Shown: positions 42,753 through 50,836 of the stretch, piece by piece
Position numbering within the stretch: position 1 is the first letter of the stretch
Layout of the letters: each line of letters begins with the position of its first letter
NCBI RefSeq assembly: GCF_902703175.1
Contig: NZ_CACRYJ010000068.1
Location: 233,727 to 297,726 of the forward strand
Reading direction: 5' to 3'
DNA from: Occultella aeris
Lineage (GTDB): Bacteria; Actinomycetota; Actinomycetes; Actinomycetales; Beutenbergiaceae
Length of the DNA stretch: 64,000 bases
Notes under the pieces: model-generated
Databases searched by the model: none
The model's input: only the letters and a program-made list of their open reading frames with translations
What the model was told of the DNA's origin: nothing
Program-made: the position numbers and the translations under genes

Positions 42753-44053
42753 GGTGTGGGCACCTGCTCTTCGTCGAGGGTGGATTGCACGCCGGCGCCG
42801 CACACGTCCAGTACCAGTTCGCAGAACATCGAGTCGGCCCAGGAGAACCACTCGCGGGTGAAGGTCGCCGGATCGTCGACGTGGAACGACTCGTGCATGC
42901 GGAACGTGTCGGCATGGGTCCGGGCGAGCAGGTCGAGGATCCGTCGCTTCTCGGCGTCGTCGTCGGTAGTGAGGCCCTGGACGGCCAGGGCGATCGGCCA
43001 GACATGGTCGGGTGGGGTGTGCGGGCTGCCGAGCCCGACGGCGTGGGTGCCCCTCGTGTAGGTCGGGTTGTCGGGGGAGAGGACGAACGCCCGGGTGTTG
43101 CGGTAGATCTCGGCGTCGATGGCGTCGCCGCCGGTGAGCGGCAGCGAGAGCAGGCTCGGCATGTTCGCGTCGTCCATGAGGACCGCGCCGCCGAGTCCGT
43201 CGACCTCGTAGGCGTAGATCCGGCCGTGGACCGGGTGCGTGACGATGCCCCACTCGCGCACGCCCGCGGCGAGCTCGGCGGCCAGATCCCGGGCCCGGCT
43301 CGCGAGGGCAGGATCGTCCAGGACCACCGTGGCCAGCTCGGCGAGGTTGCCCAGGACATGGATCGCGAACAGGTTGCCAGGCACGTTGTAGTTCAGGACG
43401 CACGCGTCGTCGCTCGGCCGGAACCCGCTCCAGGTCATACCCGTCCGGCCGACCGGTGAGCCGTTCCCGCCATCCGTGAGGGTGTCCGTCGGCGGGCCGT
43501 CGTGACGTTGGAAGCGGTACGGCGAGCGCTCGGCGTGGTCCTGTTCCACCTGCCAGGTGGTGATGATGAGGTCGGCGGCGCGGGCGAACTCCGCGTCCAG
43601 GTGGTCCGTTCGCCCGGTGATCCGCCAGACCTGGTGGGCGAGCTGCAGCGGGAAGCACAACGAGTCGACCTCGTACTTGCGTTCCCACACGCCCGGGTGC
43701 ATCTGCGTCTCGTCGCCGGCGTGCCCCGCGCCGTCGGGCCGGGCGTTGAAGGCGTTCGCGTACGGGTCGAGCAGGATCGCCCGGACCTGCCGCCGGACGA
43801 GCGACACGAGCAGGTCCGCGACGCCCGGATCGTCGGCGGCGAGCGGTAGGTAGGGGCGTACCTGTGCGGCGGAGTCGCGCAGCCACATCGCCGGGATATC
43901 ACCGGTGAGGACGAACACCTCCTCGCCGTCCGAGTGGACGAACGCGTCGCGCAGCGTCCGTGACATCGCATCGCGGAAGATCCGGGTGATCGCGTCCGAT
44001 CCGATGATCTCCTGGACCCGTGCGGTGGTCTCGGTCAGGGAAGGGTGAGCCAC
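42749..44053 (-). CDS. GH125 exo-alpha-1,6-mannosidase
   Basis: A 434-residue metal-independent mannosidase of the (alpha/alpha)6 type. Characteristic segments are FVLTGDIPAMWLRDSAAQVR, DPYANAFNARPDG, ERKYEVDSLCFPLQLAHQVW, WSGFRPSDDACVLNYNVPGN and LMDDANMPSLLSLPL. It has no signal peptide, so it trims imported alpha-1,6-manno-oligosaccharides in the cytosol. GTG 44053 has AGAGGAG upstream. First gene of the six-gene mannan operon, with an AT-rich promoter region between it and the LacI gene. Confidence 0.94.
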   Translation of the reverse strand: MAHPSLTETTARVQEIIGSDAITRIFRDAMSRTLRDAFVHSDGEEVFVLTGDIPAMWLRDSAAQVRPYLPLAADDPGVADLLVSLVRRQVRAILLDPYANAFNARPDGAGHAGDETQMHPGVWERKYEVDSLCFPLQLAHQVWRITGRTDHLDAEFARAADLIITTWQVEQDHAERSPYRFQRHDGPPTDTLTDGGNGSPVGRTGMTWSGFRPSDDACVLNYNVPGNLFAIHVLGNLAELATVVLDDPALASRARDLAAELAAGVREWGIVTHPVHGRIYAYEVDGLGGAVLMDDANMPSLLSLPLTGGDAIDAEIYRNTRAFVLSPDNPTYTRGTHAVGLGSPHTPPDHVWPIALAVQGLTTDDDAEKRRILDLLARTHADTFRMHESFHVDDPATFTREWFSWADSMFCELVLDVCGAGVQSTLDEEQVPTP

Positions 44054-44073
44054 AGTGCTCCTCTAGATATATT

Positions 44074-44087
44074 CAACATCAGTGTTG
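44074..44087. promoter_or_regulatory. mannan operon promoter region with candidate operator
   Basis: CAACA-TCAG-TGTTG is a 14-bp site with 5-bp arms, about 20 bases upstream of the GH125 start, in an unusually AT-rich stretch (44064-44105) that contains TATAT. It probably overlaps the promoter. The centre lacks the CG step typical of LacI operators, so the cognate regulator may be another protein, for example the GntR-LacI hybrid at 30926. Confidence 0.4.
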
Positions 44088-44183
44088 TCTGAGAGTCAGA
44101 TTAAACGTACCCACGATGAATGTGCAAGCAGGCGCGACCTACGGCCCCGCGTGGTCGAGCCACGGGGGCGGAGGTCGGTGCTG

Positions 44184-45161
44184 TCAGCGGGCTTGTCCAG
44201 GCCCCTCGCCGGCCCACGAGATGGGTACGTGCAGACGCGCTCGGGTCGGCTCGCCCGTGCCCGCCGGCGCCGAGATCAACTGGCCGAGGGCGGCCGCGCC
44301 GAGCCGTTCGCCGTCGACGTCCACGCGCGGCGTGCCGGGCACGCCGACCACCCTGATCAACCGGTCGCCGCCGGCCGTGGGCACCCCGTCGCCCACCCGG
44401 GCGAGGCCTCGGCCGACAAGACCGAGGAGCAGGCCGAGGCCGAGGTCGCTGGCATAGGGGAGTACCGCATCGGCGTCGGAGGAGGCGACGCGGTCGACCA
44501 GGCCGGCGCCGGCGTCGAACGTCGCCGGATACGGGCCGAGCACATCGAGAAGGACGCCGACGGCGGTCGCTGCCTGGTGCAGGGTCGCGGTGCGTTGGGC
44601 GTTCTGCCAGGAACGATCGGGGCCACCGATGTACAGGATGCGGCGATGCCCCGCCGCTGCGAGGCCGCGCAGTAGTTCTGCGAACGCACCGGCCGTGTCC
44701 GCCACCACGGACCCGAGCCCGTCCACCTCGCGGTCGACCAGGACGACGGGCTTGCGTGCGGCAGCCTCTGCAACCAGCGAGTCCGGCCCCCGGGGTGCCA
44801 CGACGAGGAACCCGTCCACGCCGGTCGCGAGCCGGTCGAACCGGCCGAGCTCGGCTGGGTCCTCAAGGGGCAGGACAGCGACGGAGAGCTGAAGGTCGGC
44901 CTCCTCGGCCCGGATCTGGGCGCCGCCGATGATCGGCGCGAAGAACGCGTTGCTGAGGGTCGGGACCAGCAGTCCGAGGATTCCGGTTCGGCCGCGGGCG
45001 AGGTGCTGCGCGGCCCGGTTGGCCACGAAGTCGAGGTCCGCCGCGGCGGCTCGGACCCGGGCGACGGTGGCCGGGGCGACGAGCTCTGGGCGGCTCAGGG
45101 CCCGTGAGGCGGTGGCCTTGGACACCTGCGCTCGGACCGCGACATCGGAGAGCGTGGCCAT
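44184..45161 (-). CDS. LacI-family transcriptional regulator
   Basis: A 325-residue regulator. The N-terminal LacI HTH/hinge (ATLSDVAVRAQVSKATASRA, VANRAAQHLARGRTG) precedes a periplasmic-binding-protein-like sensor (GLLVPTLSNAFFAPIIGGAQ, PVVLVDREVDGLGSVVADTA, HRRILYIGGPDRSW). It lies upstream of the mannan operon on the same strand and divergent from the PotABCD-like operon. Paired AACCGGTT sites before the latter are typical LacI-type cores, so that transporter is the better-supported target. Confidence 0.9.
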   Translation of the reverse strand: MATLSDVAVRAQVSKATASRALSRPELVAPATVARVRAAAADLDFVANRAAQHLARGRTGILGLLVPTLSNAFFAPIIGGAQIRAEEADLQLSVAVLPLEDPAELGRFDRLATGVDGFLVVAPRGPDSLVAEAAARKPVVLVDREVDGLGSVVADTAGAFAELLRGLAAAGHRRILYIGGPDRSWQNAQRTATLHQAATAVGVLLDVLGPYPATFDAGAGLVDRVASSDADAVLPYASDLGLGLLLGLVGRGLARVGDGVPTAGGDRLIRVVGVPGTPRVDVDGERLGAAALGQLISAPAGTGEPTRARLHVPISWAGEGPGQAR

Positions 45162-45204
45162 ACCCGTGCCTCCCGTTCTTCTGACGTTCAATCTGCGGAC
45201 GAAG

Positions 45205-45264
45205 TTGCCGAACGGGGGATCCACCCGTTTACACTCCCCAATGTAACCGGTTGTGGAACCGGTT
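45205..45264 (+). promoter_or_regulatory. promoter with paired AACCGGTT operators
   Basis: TTGCCG (45205-45210) and TACACT (45230-45235) form a possible promoter with a long 19-base spacer. Two AACCGGTT palindromes (45245-45252 and 45257-45264), 12 bases centre to centre, sit at and just after the expected start point of the PotABCD-like operon. The placement suits repression by the divergent LacI protein. Confidence 0.6.
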
Positions 45265-45295
45265 GTGATGACTCTGGACGACGGGAGGAGTGCTC

Positions 45296-46114
45296 ATGCG
45301 TGGCCGCACCGCACTGCTCGTCCTGCCGGGTCTGGCCGTGCTCCTGATCGGATTCCTGATCCCGTCGGTCGCCATGCTCTTCGCGCCGCCCGGCGTCAGC
45401 CCGAGCGAGGTGTTCGAACGGCTCGGAAGGATGCTGACCGATCCCTACGACCAGGCCATCGTGATGCGCACGCTCGGGCTCGGACTGATCGTCACCGTCA
45501 TCTGTATCGGCCTCGGGTATCCGATCGCCTACCTGCTCTCCAGGTCGACGTCGCGGTGGGCCGGGGTGCTGCTGGCGCTGGCGATCTTCCCGTTGCTGCT
45601 GTCCTCGGTGGTGCGTACGTTCGGGTGGCTGGTGGTGCTCGGATCGCAGGGAGCGATCCCGCAGCTGCTCCTGCGCCTGGGTCTCGTGGACACCGCGCCG
45701 CAGCTGTTGTACACCCCGCTCGCGATCGTGCTGGGTCTGACCCAGATCTTCCTGCCGCTCGCCGTGGTGGCCTCGTACTCCGCGCTGGCTCAGGTCGACG
45801 CCGGGCTCGACGAGGCGGCCCGTGGGCTCGGCGCGAGCCGGACCCGCACGTTCTGGGCCGTGGTGGTGCCGCTCTCCGGGCCAGGCGTCGTAGTGGCCGC
45901 GACCCTGGTGTTCGCCGGTGCCGTGACCGCCTACACCACGCCGTACCTGCTCGGGGGCTCGCGGCAGCGGATGCTCTCCACCCAGCTGTACACGTACTCG
46001 TCCACCACCATCGACTGGGCCGCCGCCAGCGCGACCGCGCTGATCATGACGGTGCTGGTGTTCACCGTCTCCGGTCTGTCCGCTCTCGCGGCACGTCGTG
46101 GAGCGACCTCATGA
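45296..46114 (+). CDS. ABC transporter permease, PotB-like
   Basis: A 272-residue permease of the spermidine/putrescine (PotB) type with six predicted helices; EAA loop GLDEAARGLGASRTRTFWAV then VVPLSGPG. ATG 45296 follows GGAGGAG by five bases. It is first in a five-gene operon with a second permease, ATPase, binding protein and a deaminase. PotB-type permeases also serve non-polyamine ligands, so the class does not fix the substrate. Confidence 0.9.
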   Translation: MRGRTALLVLPGLAVLLIGFLIPSVAMLFAPPGVSPSEVFERLGRMLTDPYDQAIVMRTLGLGLIVTVICIGLGYPIAYLLSRSTSRWAGVLLALAIFPLLLSSVVRTFGWLVVLGSQGAIPQLLLRLGLVDTAPQLLYTPLAIVLGLTQIFLPLAVVASYSALAQVDAGLDEAARGLGASRTRTFWAVVVPLSGPGVVVAATLVFAGAVTAYTTPYLLGGSRQRMLSTQLYTYSSTTIDWAAASATALIMTVLVFTVSGLSALAARRGATS

Positions 46115-46908
46115 GGACCCGCCACCCGATCGCCGCGAGCCTTGCCGTCCTCGGCTACGTCGTCATGCTCGTGCCGATCCTGTTCGTCGTGATCACCGCG
46201 TTCACGGCGGGCTCGACGCTGCGGTTCCCGCCGGAGGGCTTCTCGCTCCGGTGGTTCGAGGCGGCGCTCACGTACACCCCGTTCACGAGCTCACTGGTCT
46301 CCAGCCTGATCCTCGCGGTGATCTCAGCGGCACTGGCACTCGCGCTCGGCGTGCCGGTGGCGCTGGCGATCCACCGCGGGAAGCTCCCTGGCAAGGCCCT
46401 GGTCGAGGGTCTGTTCCTGTCTCCGCTGATCGTGCCGGAACTCGTGGTCGGCCTGGCCCTGTACCAGCAGCTCATGGTCGGCTTCGGTCTGGACAACTTC
46501 CAGACCCTCCTGTTCGGGCACACCGTGCTGATGTTCCCGTACGCGGTCCGGGTGACCGGCGCCTCGCTGGCGCTCATCGACCCCGCGGTGGAGGACGCCG
46601 CCCGCGGTCTCGGCGCCTCGGCGGGCCGGACCTTCTTCTCGATCACCCTGCCGCTGCTGCGCCCGGGCCTGTTCTCCGCGGCGCTGCTCAGTTTCATCAC
46701 CTCGTTCAACAACGTGCCGCTGTCCCTGCTCCTGCAGAGCCGCGACTTCCGCACCCTGCCCGTGGTGATGCTCGACTACGTGCAGCAGAACTACGACCCG
46801 ATCGTCGCGGCGATCTCCGTGGTGATCCTGGCCGCCACCGTGCTGGTGGCCGTGGTCGCCGAGCGCACCGTCGGCTTCGCGAAGGTCTTTGGAGGCATCA
46901 ACCGATGA
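46111..46908 (+). CDS. ABC transporter permease, PotC-like
   Basis: A 265-residue permease with six predicted helices; EAA loop AVEDAARGLGASAGRTFFSI then TLPLLRPG. ATG overlaps the preceding stop and its own stop overlaps the ATPase start. It is the second half of the membrane channel. Confidence 0.9.
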   Translation: MRTRHPIAASLAVLGYVVMLVPILFVVITAFTAGSTLRFPPEGFSLRWFEAALTYTPFTSSLVSSLILAVISAALALALGVPVALAIHRGKLPGKALVEGLFLSPLIVPELVVGLALYQQLMVGFGLDNFQTLLFGHTVLMFPYAVRVTGASLALIDPAVEDAARGLGASAGRTFFSITLPLLRPGLFSAALLSFITSFNNVPLSLLLQSRDFRTLPVVMLDYVQQNYDPIVAAISVVILAATVLVAVVAERTVGFAKVFGGINR

Positions 46909-47915
46909 CAGACGCAGCGCAGTTCCGCGGGGTGAGCCAGGTCTTCGGTGACTTCACCGCCGTCGACAACATCGACCTGACCATCCCCGACGGCAAGCTG
47001 ACCACCCTGCTCGGCCCCAGCGGCTGCGGCAAGACCACCAGCCTTCGGATGCTGGCCGGCTACCTGGCCCCCTCGCGCGGCACGATCAGCATCGCCGGGG
47101 TGGACTCCACGCGTACCCCGCCGGAGAAACGGGACCTGGGCATGGTGTTCCAGTCCTACGCGCTGTTCCCGCACATGAGCGTCGCCGAGAACGTCGGCTT
47201 CGGGCTCAAGATGCGCCGGGTGCCGGCCGCCGAGCGGGCCCGCCGGGTCGCCGAGTCGCTGGAACTGGTCGGGTTGGCGCACCTGTCGACGAGCAAGCCG
47301 AAGAGACTGTCCGGCGGACAGCAGCAACGGGTCGCCCTGGCCCGGGCCATCGCGATCCGGCCCAAGCTGCTGCTCCTGGACGAGCCTTTGTCCAATCTCG
47401 ACGCGCGGCTGCGGATCCAGATGCGCGCAGAGATCCGCCGGATCCAGGCCGAGACCGGTCTCGCGGTGGTGCTCGTGACCCATGACCAGGACGAGGCGCT
47501 CGAGATGAGCGACGAGATGGTGCTGATGAAGGATGGGAGGATCCAGCAGCAGGGAGCCCCGCAGGAGGTCTTTCCCGCGCCCGCGAACCGGTTCGTCGCG
47601 GAGTTCCTCGGCTACGAGAACTTCCTCACCGACACCGGCGGTGGGCTTGCCACGATCCGACCGGAGCACCTCTCCTTGACCGTGGGGGAGCAGGCGCCGT
47701 CCGCCTCCGCCGGCGCGGTCGTGTCCGGTGTGGTCATGGACCTGGCCTACCGCGGCGTGGACCTGCTGGTCACCGTCGCGGCCACGGACGCCTCGGGTGC
47801 ACGGATCGAGCTGCTCGCCGACCTGCGCGCCGAATCCGCCCCCGACCTGACCCAGGGCACACACGTCTGGGTACACGTGCCTACCACGCACCTGGTCCCG
47901 CTCACCGGCGACTGA
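46905..47915 (+). CDS. ABC transporter ATP-binding protein, PotA-like
   Basis: A 336-residue ATPase with Walker A LGPSGCGKTTS, Q-loop FQSYALFPHMSV, signature RLSGGQQQRVALARA, Walker B LLLLDEPLSNLDARL and H-loop VTHDQDEALEMSD. A C-terminal TOBE domain (about 245-336) fits the PotA/MalK group. Only this one of the four importers in the window carries its own ATPase. Start overlaps the permease stop; GGAGG lies upstream. Confidence 0.94.
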   Translation: MTDAAQFRGVSQVFGDFTAVDNIDLTIPDGKLTTLLGPSGCGKTTSLRMLAGYLAPSRGTISIAGVDSTRTPPEKRDLGMVFQSYALFPHMSVAENVGFGLKMRRVPAAERARRVAESLELVGLAHLSTSKPKRLSGGQQQRVALARAIAIRPKLLLLDEPLSNLDARLRIQMRAEIRRIQAETGLAVVLVTHDQDEALEMSDEMVLMKDGRIQQQGAPQEVFPAPANRFVAEFLGYENFLTDTGGGLATIRPEHLSLTVGEQAPSASAGAVVSGVVMDLAYRGVDLLVTVAATDASGARIELLADLRAESAPDLTQGTHVWVHVPTTHLVPLTGD

Positions 47916-47953
47916 AGTTCCGCCGTCGACCATCCCCACCACGAGAGGCAACC

Positions 47954-49039
47954 ATGAACCCGAAGTCTTCGGCGCTGCGGCGCCGCACCCTCCTCGCCAC
48001 CACCGGCCTGACCGCGGTCGCGCTCGTCCTGGCGGGCTGCTCCGACGATGCCGGCGGTGGTGACGGTGATGCGCAGAGCATCGTCGTGAGCACCTTCCCG
48101 TTCGGGGTCGAGGAGTTCACCGAGGCGGTGGTGGACCCGTTCACCGAGGCCACCGGCATCGAGGTGGTCCTCGATACAGGGTCGAACGCCGACCGGCTCT
48201 CCCAGCTCCAGCTGGATCAGGGCGACGGTGGGGTGGACGTCATGCTGATCTCGGACACGTACGCCGCGATCGCGGACGCCGAGGGCCTGTTCCAGCAGGT
48301 CGACGCCGAGGCGGTCCCGAACCTGCAGGAGATCGCTCCGTTCGCCGTGGAGGACGCCTACTCGGGGCCGGCGTACAGCTACCAGCTCAACGGCACCATG
48401 TACAACACCGACGAGCTCAGCGCCGACGAGGCCGCGGACTGGGAGCTGTACGCGAACACCGACTACGCCGGCCGCCTCGCGTTGCCGGACATCGCGGTGA
48501 CGGCGGGCCAGCTCACCGTCTCCGGCGTGGCGTCGACGTACGGCGACGGACCCTTCGACGTCGACACTGCGTTCGCGACGATGGCCGGGTGGGCACCGAA
48601 CATCCTGCAGTTCTACAGTTCCACGACCGAGCTGACGAACCTGCTGACGCAGGGCGAGATCGTGGCCGGGGCGGCCCTCAACGGGTTCGCCACCGACCTG
48701 ATCGCGGCTGGGGAGCCGATAGGCTGGGCACCGCCTGCCGAGGGTCGGTACATGGCCACCAACCGCGCCATGATCCCCACCGGCGCCCCGAACCTCGACG
48801 GCGCGCACCAGTTCATCGACTATCTGCTCTCCGCCGAGGCGCAGACGGCGTCCGCGGCGCTGGTCGGTGACCTGCCGGTCAACCTGTCCGTGGAGATCCC
48901 GGAGGAGCTGACCGCCGTGGTCGGCGACGTCGCGCTGGACCCGACGGCCGCCGGTTACGAGACGCTGGACCCGAACGAGATCGTGCCGAACCGCAACGAG
49001 TGGGTCGAGCGTTTCGCGCGTGAGGTCGTTGGTGGCTGA
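47954..49039 (+). CDS. PotD-like ABC transporter substrate-binding lipoprotein
   Basis: A 361-residue binding protein with signal peptide (LRRRTLLATTGLTAVALVL) and lipobox LAGC. The fold segments VVDPFTEATGIEVVLDTGSN, VDVMLISDTYAAIADAEGLF and AYSYQLNGTMYNTDELSADE fit the spermidine/putrescine-type group. The ligand is probably a nitrogenous compound, perhaps a purine-related one, because a deaminase gene overlaps its end by 8 bases (inference). Confidence 0.9.
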   Translation: MNPKSSALRRRTLLATTGLTAVALVLAGCSDDAGGGDGDAQSIVVSTFPFGVEEFTEAVVDPFTEATGIEVVLDTGSNADRLSQLQLDQGDGGVDVMLISDTYAAIADAEGLFQQVDAEAVPNLQEIAPFAVEDAYSGPAYSYQLNGTMYNTDELSADEAADWELYANTDYAGRLALPDIAVTAGQLTVSGVASTYGDGPFDVDTAFATMAGWAPNILQFYSSTTELTNLLTQGEIVAGAALNGFATDLIAAGEPIGWAPPAEGRYMATNRAMIPTGAPNLDGAHQFIDYLLSAEAQTASAALVGDLPVNLSVEIPEELTAVVGDVALDPTAAGYETLDPNEIVPNRNEWVERFAREVVGG

Positions 49040-50141
49040 CGCCCTCGTGCCGCACGCCTACCTCGACGCCCTCCCCAAGGTCGACCTGCACTGCCACCTG
49101 CTCGGCACGGTCCGCTCCGCCACGTTCGCGGAACTGGCCCGCCGGGAGGGTCTCGAGCTGCCGGTCCCGGCCGAGCGGGTGTTCGCCGACATCAACTCGC
49201 GGCCACCGGACCCGGACCTGTACCGGCACACCCGGATCCCGATGCCCCAGGGGCCGAGTCCGGACGAGCCGGAGGTCTCGTACTCGCTGTTCCAGGTCTC
49301 GACCTGGATCCGGGACGTGCTGCGGGACGCCGATGACTTGACCCGGATCGTGTACGAGGCATTCGAGGACGCGGATCGGCTGAGCAATACCCGGCACCTG
49401 GAGTTCTCCTTCGACATGGTGCCGGAGCATCTGGCATCGCTGGGATACGCAGGAACCGTCGAGGCGTACGCCGAGGGCATCCGGATGGCCGAGCGGGACT
49501 TCGGCATGACCGGACGGATGCTCGCCGCGATCGACCGGTCCGGCACGGGGGAGCAGGCGCTGGAGTGGATCCGGACCGTCGTGGCGAATCCGCACCCGTA
49601 CGTCGCCGGCATCGGGCTGGACAATCTGGAGACGGCAGGCCCGCCGGAGCGGTTCGCCGAGGCCTACGCGCTGGCCGGGCAGGCCGATCTGAAGCGGACC
49701 GCGCACACATCCGAGCACGTGCCCGCGGCCCAGAACGCCCTCACGTGTCTCGACGTCCTCGGCTGCGACCGCCTGGACCACGGGTACTTCGTCCTCGAGG
49801 ACGACGCCGTGGTGGCCCGGATGAGGGACGAGGGCATCGCCTTCACGGTGGCCTCCACCACCTCGCGCCGGTCCTGGCGGCCGTGGCGACGCGCCTCGAT
49901 CCGCGCCATGCTCGACGCCGGACTGAACCTGGTGCCCGCCTCGGACGACCCCGGCCTGTTCCCGACGACCCTGGCCAGCGAGTACCGGATCCTGGCCGAT
50001 CAGGTGGGGGTGTCACGGGAGCAGCTCACCGCGATGGCCCTCGCCGGGGTCGACGCGTGCTGGCTTCCGGAGGCCGAGAAGGCCCAGGTGCGGGCACGCT
50101 TCCTGCGGGAGATCACCGACCTGGCGCACGTCACCGCCTGA
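49032..50141 (+). CDS. adenosine deaminase-family amidohydrolase
   Basis: A 369-residue metal-dependent deaminase. The zinc motif is DLHCHLLGT; downstream are GIGLDN, HTSEHVP (His and catalytic Glu), RLDHGYFVLEDD (His) and PASDDPGLFPTTLASEY (Asp pair), so the active site appears complete. The CPTSN substrate loop of classical adenosine deaminase is replaced by ASTTSRRSW, which suggests another aminopurine or related substrate. GTG 49032 has GAGG upstream and overlaps the binding-protein gene, tying the enzyme to transport. Cytoplasmic. Confidence 0.88.
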   Translation: MADALVPHAYLDALPKVDLHCHLLGTVRSATFAELARREGLELPVPAERVFADINSRPPDPDLYRHTRIPMPQGPSPDEPEVSYSLFQVSTWIRDVLRDADDLTRIVYEAFEDADRLSNTRHLEFSFDMVPEHLASLGYAGTVEAYAEGIRMAERDFGMTGRMLAAIDRSGTGEQALEWIRTVVANPHPYVAGIGLDNLETAGPPERFAEAYALAGQADLKRTAHTSEHVPAAQNALTCLDVLGCDRLDHGYFVLEDDAVVARMRDEGIAFTVASTTSRRSWRPWRRASIRAMLDAGLNLVPASDDPGLFPTTLASEYRILADQVGVSREQLTAMALAGVDACWLPEAEKAQVRARFLREITDLAHVTA

Positions 50142-50142
50142 C

Positions 50143-50182
50143 GTGCCGTGCCGTGCCTCGCCATGCGGGGCGGGCACGGCAC
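50143..50182. terminator. bidirectional hairpin terminator
   Basis: GTGCCGTGCC (50148-50157, also a slipped copy at 50143-50152) pairs with GGCACGGCAC (50173-50182); an inner CGCC/GGCG extends the stem. It lies between the convergent deaminase and AlkD-like genes. Confidence 0.75.
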
Positions 50183-50191
50183 AGCCGGCGG

Positions 50192-50836
50192 TCAGGCCCT
50201 GGCCAGGTAGCGCTGCCGAGTCCCGGTGTCCAGGCGCTCGACCGCGTAGCGCAGCGCCACGCGTGGCATGGTCGCGGCGTGCACGTCCAGGAAGGCGAGC
50301 AGCCGGTCCGGGTCCCGCTTGCCGGCCTCACGGACCCATCCACCGACCGCCTTCTGGACCAGGGGTTCGGGGTCGTCGGCGAGCAGGCCGGCGATCGCGA
50401 AGGTATCGCCGAGGTCGTCGTTGCGGATGAAGAAGTAGGTGGCGACGATCGCGGTGCGGCGCTCCCACCAGTCCTGCGACCGGGCCAGTGCGTACAGCGG
50501 CGACCGCGGCCGGTCGGCCAGGTAGCCACCCACCACGTGCGGGGCGGCACGGTCGACCAGGTCCCACGTGTTGATCCGGTCATGGCGACGCAGATAGAGC
50601 TCATACAGTTCCCGGCGGCGCTCCGGGGGCGTGCGCCGACTCCGGGCCTGGAAGTCCATGATGCTGACCGCGCCGACGCGCATCAGGTGGTCGGGGGACT
50701 CCAGCATGGTCTCGATCTCGGCCGGATCGGTGTCGATGAACGCCTTGGCCAGGGCGAAGACCTCCCGCATCGGAACCCGGTTGCCGTCCGCGCGCAGGTG
50801 CTCGAGCCGCAGGCCGAACTCGGTGGCCCCGCTCAA
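50192..50836 (-). CDS. DNA alkylation repair protein, AlkD-like HEAT-repeat fold
   Basis: A 214-residue all-helical protein with HEAT-like repeats: MREVFALAKAF, HLMRVGAVSIMDFQAR, YLRRHDRINTWDLVDRAAPH, ERRTAIVATYFFIRNDDLGD, LVQKAVGGWVREAGKRDPDR. The last three match the AlkD glycosylase core, including the Trp-Asp and Arg-Asp active-site regions. It would excise alkylated bases. TTG 50836 overlaps the DUF899 stop (TTGA) and is the best start that keeps the N-terminal helix; ATG at MREVFAL is a shorter alternative. Confidence 0.82.
   Translation of the reverse strand: MSGATEFGLRLEHLRADGNRVPMREVFALAKAFIDTDPAEIETMLESPDHLMRVGAVSIMDFQARSRRTPPERRRELYELYLRRHDRINTWDLVDRAAPHVVGGYLADRPRSPLYALARSQDWWERRTAIVATYFFIRNDDLGDTFAIAGLLADDPEPLVQKAVGGWVREAGKRDPDRLLAFLDVHAATMPRVALRYAVERLDTGTRQRYLARA

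Noticed and set aside
45296..49039. Calling the transporter a spermidine/putrescine importer
   Set aside because: Only the class is visible; PotABCD-type systems carry varied ligands, and the linked deaminase argues for another compound.
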